Origin: Membranipora membranacea
Lineage: Eukaryota; Bryozoa; Gymnolaemata; Cheilostomatida; Membraniporidae
Assembly: GCA_914767715.1 (NCBI GenBank)
Contig: OU612067.1
Span: 22,170,162 to 22,234,161 of the forward strand
Length of the DNA stretch: 64,000 bases
Reading direction: 5' to 3'
Notes under the pieces: generated by a model
The model's database searches: none
Seen by the model: the letters and a program-made list of their open reading frames with translations, nothing else
Told to the model about the DNA's origin: nothing
Shown here: positions 56,800-64,000 of the stretch, one piece after another
Position numbering within the stretch: the stretch's first letter is position 1
Layout: each line of letters begins with the position of its first letter
Program-made: the position numbers and the translations under genes

Positions 56800-57020
56800 A
56801 CAAACATACTAACCTCGACACTTTGAACTTTAAAGACCAATGCATGTTTAGTCAGGTAGTTACTTCTGATAAAATTTTGTCAGATTGTTATGGTAAAAAA
56901 ATTCAATGCTCTACTTGGCATGAATTATTGATGGTGGGAAGAGAGCCTCCCATAAAGGAAGGTAACTCTCATTCTCTGCTTTATGATGTCACAGTCTTGG
57001 TCTTTGGGTAATATTAAATT
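56800..57020 (+). repeat. Copy of a repeat also found in the copine region
   Basis: Shares gatggtgg-aa-g-gcctcccataa-ggaaggtaactctcattct with 684-736 and 5443-5494. It lies in the insertion that splits the repeat at 56390-57190. Confidence 0.65.
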
Positions 57021-57198
57021 GTTGTGCGCGAAATAAACACCAACAGGAAAGAGACATGAGAAAAACTTCTGTACAGTATTATTTCATTATGCTTATTAGT
57101 ATGTTATATTTATAAGTATTTGAAATCATTACTATCATTATATTATATATTGTATCTGCGAGCAAAATAGTAAAATCAGTCAGCGTAAAATGTAAATC

Positions 57199-60100
57199 TC
57201 AAGTTCCCTGTTTGGCTGCTTTTCTAGCTAGATACCTCTCTCTAGCGCTCATCATAGAATCTGCATCATTCCTTTTGCCAAAGCGATCCTTCTTTTCAGC
57301 AGATTCATTAATGTCCATTTTATCTTCTGCGGTAGATTTGGCTGTGTCAGTAAGAGGCGCTTCAGAACTTTCAGGTTTAGGTGACCGAGATCGTCGACGC
57401 TTACCATCTACATTAAAAAGATGAAATTCCACCAATGTATTCTTGGTTATACAAAACTTGGAGCTTTCACTTCTGATATAAAGGCATCGGCTACAAGAAA
57501 TTCAATTGTGTGCCGCCTTGACGAAATAGACCTAGATGGGGTACCTTCTCAGAGTCTTGGCCATTTGATTGCTACATGATTTTAAATGGATGCAAGATTT
57601 AGCACTAAGGTAATCCTGAATGCGTTAAATGAAGAAAAATACAGGCCTTGCAGTTTGAATGATATTATGCCATCAAATTGAATTAAAGTTAACCATTAAT
57701 AGTAGGATAATGTTAGACCTACCTAGACCTAAGTAATATATGCGCTTCCGCCCACACAAATTCCTTTTATATAATGATGGATGTAGAATAAAGGCGCCAA
57801 GTTGATAAGCCACGCATTCCATAGTTGGGTGTGGACTATGCTATGTCCACCCCCGAGTGCTAAAGGGAGTTTTAACAATCCCAAAACAACATAACACAGA
57901 CACTGCCGCTGGGGGGGGGGGGCTGCCGGGCGATAGAGGGGGGGGGGCAAGAGTTTGGGGGGGATCATACTACATCTAAACTAACCTTTGTGTTTCTTCT
58001 CGTATCTATCTGTGTCCTGATGTCTGTCCTTTTCTTTATCGTCACTCTCAGTTCTGTAAACGAATAAGGTTAAAGGTTAGATTTGTCAACAAACAAGGGT
58101 CAGGATATCACTAGAGCTGTCAGTACACTAATATTATATCTTTATACACCATAAGTAAAAAATCATACAGCTGTTTCTTTGCAAATGGAACAAAAGTTGC
58201 AACCAGAATAATTTGTCGCACTTGAAGGAACATAAAGCCAAGAAACACAACAGCAAACATGGTTCAATCACACCCTGGTTTTTCGAACGGTTTGGTTAAA
58301 ATTCTCGGAAGTATGTTTTGGGTCTTCAGAAAAGGAGAGAAAGTAGCAGGCAAGGTTGGCGGTTTTGCTGTGATACTCTGTTTTCCTGCACAATTATTGT
58401 GGACAAGTCACGAGAAGGGGAGAAGGGAGGGGGTGTGTATCATATAAGTACAGTCATCCATCTGGTTAAGTTTCTTTATCTGGTCTTGTCCAATCATGAG
58501 GTTGAGTATTTATATCAGGAAAAGTCTCTAAGCTAGCGTCTGCAATCACACGGCTCCATCATCTTAAACTCAACAATGCTCTACCTAATTTTGCATCCAC
58601 ACTTAAAGTCTTGACCATCAATGCACTCCATATTGATGTATATAAATAGGCCTACCTGTGTCTATCTGATCTATGTTTGTCATGAGATTTTTGTCGATGT
58701 GATTGTCTGTCTTTATCTTCCCTTCTCTCTCCATCCCTGTGAGATTTCAAACTATTTTTCACCCTGTCACGACTATGTGACCTAGACCGAGATCTTGGTC
58801 GACTTATTTTGTCTTTGGCCGGACTATCTTCTTCTGAATTACGTCGCCTGTACTGCCTACAAAGATATATAATTGCAGGCTAAGTAGACTAATAATATTA
58901 CAGTCATACAAGTATTTGATGATTATAGTGATCCATGAGTGAGTGAAGTCTGTCTGACAAACTTTATTGGTGGAGGGGGGAGGGGGGGGAGGGAACACCT
59001 CGAATCGACAACATAAAGTGAGTGATACATATTGACATTCATCAGATTTACTCTTATCCCAATTCTTTTTGACATTTGGTCTTTGAGTAGTCTGAGCTCC
59101 GCCCGACGGCCCCCTGATGACAGGAAAGTCTGAGAACAATGCATGATTTTTCTGGAGTTGCCAGCTCTTAGATAATCTAAGTTAGAACAGGGATCTATTG
59201 AATTCTATTCATGCCACCTATTATATTGCTCCAGGTATGAGAGTTTTCCAGTCAGACTTTGGGAAGAGTAGCCTCATGTTTGGGCAATACCCATGAGCAG
59301 AGATATCCACTGCTAAGTACTGAAAAAAAATCTCAGCCAGAAATCATTTTATTTTGAATAAGGGCAGTCATTCATGACATTGACAAAAGGTCATACAATG
59401 TTATATTATTCGACCCTTAGGCTATTGAAGTAACACTAATGTAGAAGTAATGAGAGGAAAACTCGAAGCAAATCCTTCAAAGTGCATAGGCTAATCTTTG
59501 GGTAGTCTTCAACCTTACCTTTTTGTATCTTTTTTAGGACTGTCAGCCTCTTTTTCTTGTTTGACCTTTATCTCCACCTGATTTTTGTCTTCTGTAGCCA
59601 ATTTTGCATCAGGCTCTGAACCCTAAGTCTGTTTATAGAGATTACGATAAAATCCAGACATATCCGACTGCTTCGTAACGTCTAAAGCATCTACAACAAA
59701 GTGATGATATATTAAAATAAATCTTGCTGCTAAATGGCAACTTAAATTGGGTAAGTATTGCAGTATGTAATTTCATTTATTTTTGTTTATTATGTTTTGA
59801 GGCAGATGAGAAATCTGGAGGAGATTAAGAGCCAAACATCTAACACTAGGGTCTGTAATAATGGGCGAACACCCAGCTTTATTTATGTAAAATGACATAA
59901 TTTTTCTCAACATATCCACAGGGGTATGTACAGTTTTTTTCAAAATGTAAAGATTTTTACTTGACCTGGGCACAGCCCATCTCTACTCTTTACTCAAGTC
60001 GTTGTTAGTTTAGTATGTTTTTGACAAGTCTAAGTGCTCAGACTGCTGTGATTGAGATTTGATTGATTATTGAATGCCACAAACTCTGAACTTGCTGCCA

Positions 60101-63100
60101 ACTGAAACTTAGAACTTAAGGCTACATAAAGAACAGCGAGGCCTTACCTTCCAATGCCTCCTTTCGTTTCTCCTCCTCTTCTAAAGCTTGCATTTCAGCC
60201 ATCTTCTGTTTATACGCTGATGTCACAAATTTCTCTTTGTCTTCAAATTCATCACCCTCCGCTTCACGTTCCTGTGAGAGAAAATATTGAAATAAATATA
60301 TATAGTGTGGGACTGTCAAGGTTCTTATTTTATCAGCCTGATGTTGATAATGGCGTCATGTCATGGGCAGCTTCATCATAACAATTTGACAGAAAGCTAC
60401 CTCCTCAGTAGACTATATTCCAATGAGTAAATTTCCCTGAAAATATCATCGTAATCTTGACTGGGCATGTAGTTCACTGATAAACTAGGCTATCTTTACC
60501 ACATAGGAGATGTAGTAACGCTGAGTATCTTTCATGGGTGACTTTGATTTGCACATGTGCAAGAACAATGAGTATCGCTGGGGTTCTGATAGCAATATTG
60601 GTCAGGAAGAATGAGACACCCCCATGTATGAATTGGTAATCAAAATTAGCAAATAGTAACAGCAGACGACGCCATTTCTACATGTATTGGAAAGAGCAGC
60701 CACCAGAGAGGGTGGCTAATCGAATGGCTTTGGAATTACGAGACTCAATTTTGCAGTGATCAGCTCATGCCTCAGAGCTGCGCATGCGCAGAATGTGAAA
60801 AAAAGTAGCGGGCATGTTAATCATTTTTTGTTAGCAGCTTTTCAGCTGAATACACTTGGTTGTGTCATTGAGCTACACAATTTTTTACATACAACATATG
60901 TGGTAGGGTGCCCGATGGCACTGGGTAGTACTCAAAATTTAATTATAACCACAACATCAAGACCAGCGCTGTTAGTGGCATAATAACACGACAAGAGTTC
61001 AAAAACCCTAAACTAGGACATCCGTCTGTAGAACACAGGTTGTGAATCTACAAGAATAATCTGATTTTCTGAATAGGGAGACCCGTAATGCTCAGTAACT
61101 TGAAAAAAAGCAGACAGCTATGGACATTGACCTTCATATAAACAGGAGTTATAAAGTATGAGATAATCTTGAACACCTTCTGTACTTGCTGATAAGTAGG
61201 GCTTCCACTGTTATAGTGCTGGGATAGCGTTAATATTATCAAACATAGAGAGTGGTTTGAAACAGACTTACAGATAAGGATACCTACAGCATAGACCTTA
61301 ATTATATTATATAATCATTCAGTCATTATGTGCCAGCCTCATACCTTTTGTACTTTCTTCTCTGATCTTCTTTCATGCTCCTTCTGTCTCTTTTCAGCTG
61401 CCTTCATCAGCCCTCCAATGTATCTAGACTGTCAATATAACCATAAGTCATATTCAATTATTGCTGCATGCCTCAATTGTGCTGCGTTGACTTTTCTCGG
61501 AAATCATAGCAATGTGACTCTTCGTGTACGATCAATGAAATCTTAATTGATTCCAAGAGCTGATATATTGCTAGAGTGTATGGATCAATTTGGGAAATTG
61601 TTTTTTCTATGTGCATCACTGCAAGGTGCTTGGCGTTTCCTGGTCACTATATACGAAAAATCACATGCTATTTAGGAGTTATTCTCTCTTTGACATGCAA
61701 GTTCAGAGAGTTGACAACTCCATAGAGCAATTAAAATATAGAGCAGTTGTGTCCAAACTTCAGCCCCTTGTATGAAGTGTTAAGTCAGGTAGTGATTTTT
61801 ATTCAAAATCTTGGGTTCATCATGATATCTGATTAAGTAAAAAGAGTGATTAGTTTATTTTGATATTTCTTTGGTTCAACTCCCTCATTTGTTCAACTAT
61901 ACTTGTCATTATCTCTTGGTAGAAGATGTCGGGCTAAAAGCAGAGGGTTACATCATTCAAATGTTTAGGCATCCTTGAGTAGCGTAATGCGCCTACACTG
62001 TCTACATGGCACATACATACTGTGATTTCAGGACGGCCAACTATCCCGAATGTTGCCTGGAATCTAGAGTCTGGCCTCATTGTATTTCAGGACAAGAAGA
62101 CAGTTTCATTTCCTATGATTTTTTTTCAACAGGTTTCGGATACCTACCTTCTTTTCCACGGGATCTTTAGAATGGTTGAGTTTTTGTTTGTATTGTTCCT
62201 TTTCTGCGTTCTTCATGTCATCGTACAATTCATCGTAACAATAGACATTTGGGTCATCAGCCAGCGCTTTATCAATCTCCATTTGTGTCTAAATGAAGAG
62301 AAATTATGTCATTATCTAATGCTGTCATTAAAAATAAGTTGTCTTATGATTGCAATATCACCGAACTTCGTTAAGCTTATATGCTGATCTTATAATCACA
62401 GCAAACATTGAGGTAAGGTTAAGTATGACTCATTAATGTAATTGTGTAATAATCTGGTTTCTCAGTCTAATTTAGGGTACTACCCTAGACTCATTAACAG
62501 CCTTTGACCCAGTAAATCAACCAGTTGATTCACCATGTTGGGGTCCAATAAAATTGACCAGAAATGGTATCTGAGAGTTTGCTGCAGACATGAACAAGAC
62601 CTGCCTCAAGTCTCTCACCAAATTCGCACACTGATTGGCTAAATGAATGACTAAAAAAGCAAGAGATTTGAGCCAAGTGAATGTGAGTAGTTTGTCAGAA
62701 AAGGCATCTTGCTCATTCTCATTCAAAAACTTGCTGGTCATTATATTTGATTGTGAAGATATTTTCTTACTGTAGGGAAACTGATGATCATCTTTAGTTT
62801 ACCTGTCATTTGGTTTTATTTTTCTGTGAGGTGAGATTAATTTCTTTGTTGACAGCCGCCATCCCATCCTACATAAGACAAGATAACTGGTTGTGGTAAT
62901 ATACAAATACTACAAAGCTGAAGGGTGAGCGGGGGGGGGGGGGTGGAGTCTCAGTGATTCTGAAAACAGATAGAAGATAGATTAGGCCTATCTCTCCCCA
63001 TGTCCTATATTTTTAATTGGAACCTGTGATCAGAACGTCAAAATTGCATATAGGTTTTCAATTTTTTATGAGGCATGTGTTGTATCAGTTTCAATACTTC

Positions 63101-63322
63101 GAAATCCTGCAGCACATTTAGACATAAAAATAATCATTATCAAGTCTAGGGCCGACGATCGCCTTTACTAAGTACAGTCTAATATTAAAATATGAGGGGG
63201 GGGGTCAAGTCGGGTAGGGTGAGATGAGGTTTACCTCTTCACTATCACTGTCGAATATACTGGCTTTCTTGAGGGGAACTGCTGCATCTTTGCTCTTCTT
63301 AGGAAGCCTAATAAGACCATAT
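57199..63322 (-). CDS. NSRP1: NSRP1-like nuclear speckle splicing regulator (with in-frame stops)
   Basis: Minus-strand exons: 63235-63322 (YGLIRLPKKSKDAAVPLKK), 62803-62868 (AAVNKEINLTSQKNKTK), 62148-62288 (QMEIDKALADDPNVYCYDEL), 61345-61428 (SRYIGGLMKAAEKRQKEHE), 60148-60271 (DEFEDKEKFVTSAYKQK), 59519-59690 (ALDVTKQSDMSGFYRNLYKQ), 58656-58856 (SR/RE-rich), 57986-58053 and 57199-57407 (RNDADSMMSARERYLARKAA, stop). All phases agree, and the motifs match the NSRP1/CCDC55 family: N-terminal YGLI-PKK, coiled DUF2040 region, SGFYR block, basic Arg/Ser/Asp tail, C-terminal MSAR-RYLAR. The protein acts in alternative splicing in nuclear speckles. Two sense positions are stops: TGA at 62806-62808 and TAG at 59623-59625. 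The first exon with ATG was not fixed. Confidence 0.88.
57900..57975. repeat. G-rich tract, third copy of a dispersed motif
   Basis: Contains two runs of 9-12 G followed by ggggcaagagtttggggggg-tcatactac. The same order occurs at 3690-3745 and, more degenerate, at 5092-5145. It lies just beyond the donor of NSRP1 exon 57986-58053. Confidence 0.6.
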
Positions 63323-64000
63323 CTACAAAGAGGGAGAGAATAAATATAATAGAATAACAGAATGAATAATAATAATATACAAATGCTGCATCCCTCAGCC
63401 TCAAGTCAATAAATTTAATAACACAAACTTACTTGCCTCCCAATTGATCCTAGGAGCCAGTTCGAGGCAGAACAAAACAGCTAATGTGTTTCTAGCTCAC
63501 TGTTTATGTAGCACTATTAAAATATTATTAAAATATTATTTATTGTAAGAATATATATAGGGATACTCACTCACTGTTAGTGTTACTCTTTGATTGATGA
63601 TATGATCAGCAATCAGCATACATAGGTTGCTTTTAAAGAGCTATATTATATAAACCATTGTATAATGAATTAAAAAGCATATCAGCTAATATCTCCTCCC
63701 TGAAGAGGGAGCTCATTGATCATTTGAATGAAAAAAGTGTTGGGGAGCTTGCAAATCATGAAACAACTTAGGAAATTTACTTTTTTGAGGGGGCTGCCAT
63801 CTTTTTGCATTGATAACCAAAGTTCTACTTCAAGACTTATCTTTAGTTGCATCATTTACTTAAAAATAGATCAGTAGTAGAAAGAGCAATAGTTGAAAAG
63901 AAAAAACACAGACATCTCACAATTATGAACGTGAATTCTTTACAAATTATCATCATTAGATGATTGGTTATCATTGCTCTGAACAGATCAGTTGTGTTAT
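63323..64000. other. Upstream flank of NSRP1-like gene
   Basis: A possible tiny exon on the minus strand (about 63436-63452) could splice in phase to 63322 (GGC AA before gtaag), but an in-frame TAG lies directly upstream and no ATG was placed. The remainder is AT-rich with taataat repeats and no recognisable gene. Confidence 0.35.

Noticed and set aside
59519-62868. A variant genetic code reading TGA or TAG as sense
   Set aside because: Stops appear in NSRP1 and in mobile-element genes, but the ROCO, LRR and Gag frames end or stay open with ordinary code use, and TGA ends the NSRP1 frame itself. Local mutation or readthrough explains the data.

Overview
The window looks like AT-rich nuclear DNA of an invertebrate metazoan. 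The genes are split into short exons with GT-AG introns. They belong to animal families (copine, aldo-keto reductase, NSRP1-type splicing regulator, LRR-ROC-COR GTPase). Introns and spacers are full of LTR, non-LTR, tRNA-derived SINE, foldback and MITE-like elements. I cannot name the species. Multiplied LRR/ROC/COR genes would suit a sponge, cnidarian or similar early-branching animal, but that is inference.

Layout. 0-6.5 kb (+): duplicated exons of a copine, interleaved with a foldback element that carries a broken copy of one exon. 6.8-8.1 kb: a cluster of long hairpins. 8.2-13.1 kb: mostly unassigned, with a tRNA-derived SINE. 13.1-17.8 kb (-): aldo-keto reductase exons, incomplete and with an apparent frameshift. 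18.85-33.83 kb (-): copy A of a gene whose exons encode leucine-rich repeats, a ROC GTPase domain, a COR domain and, on three in-phase downstream exons, a caspase-type peptidase domain. Its last intron holds a young Ty3/Gypsy-type LTR retrotransposon (20030-25700), and the intron between the ROC exon and the LRR exons holds a decayed LINE and a long foldback. 33.83-37.8 kb: remains of a zinc-knuckle, mobile-element-like gene followed by a 176/352-bp tandem repeat. 37.86-48.18 kb (-): copy B of the LRR-ROC-COR-caspase gene, with eleven 141-bp LRR exons in a 293-bp repeat array and an N-terminal exon at 47959-48178. 48.2-57.2 kb: sparse, with a fragment of the ROCO-caspase 3' region in inverted orientation, MITEs, SINEs and exon-like repeats. 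57.2-63.3 kb (-): a nine-exon NSRP1-like gene, collinear and in phase but with two in-frame stop codons.

How it fits together. The strongest biological object is the duplicated LRR-ROC-COR-caspase gene. The reading frame passes from the N-terminal exon through every LRR exon and the GTPase exon into a peptidase with a His/Cys pair. This suggests a recognition module (LRR array), a GTPase switch and a death-protease-like effector in one polypeptide. The LRR exons are phase-symmetric and almost identical, so the array can grow or shrink without breaking the frame. The LTR element inserted after the gene was duplicated: copy B keeps the unoccupied target site. That element is unusual in joining gag and pol through an in-frame TGA in the CTAG readthrough context, and in carrying an SGNH-hydrolase-like ORF where env would be.
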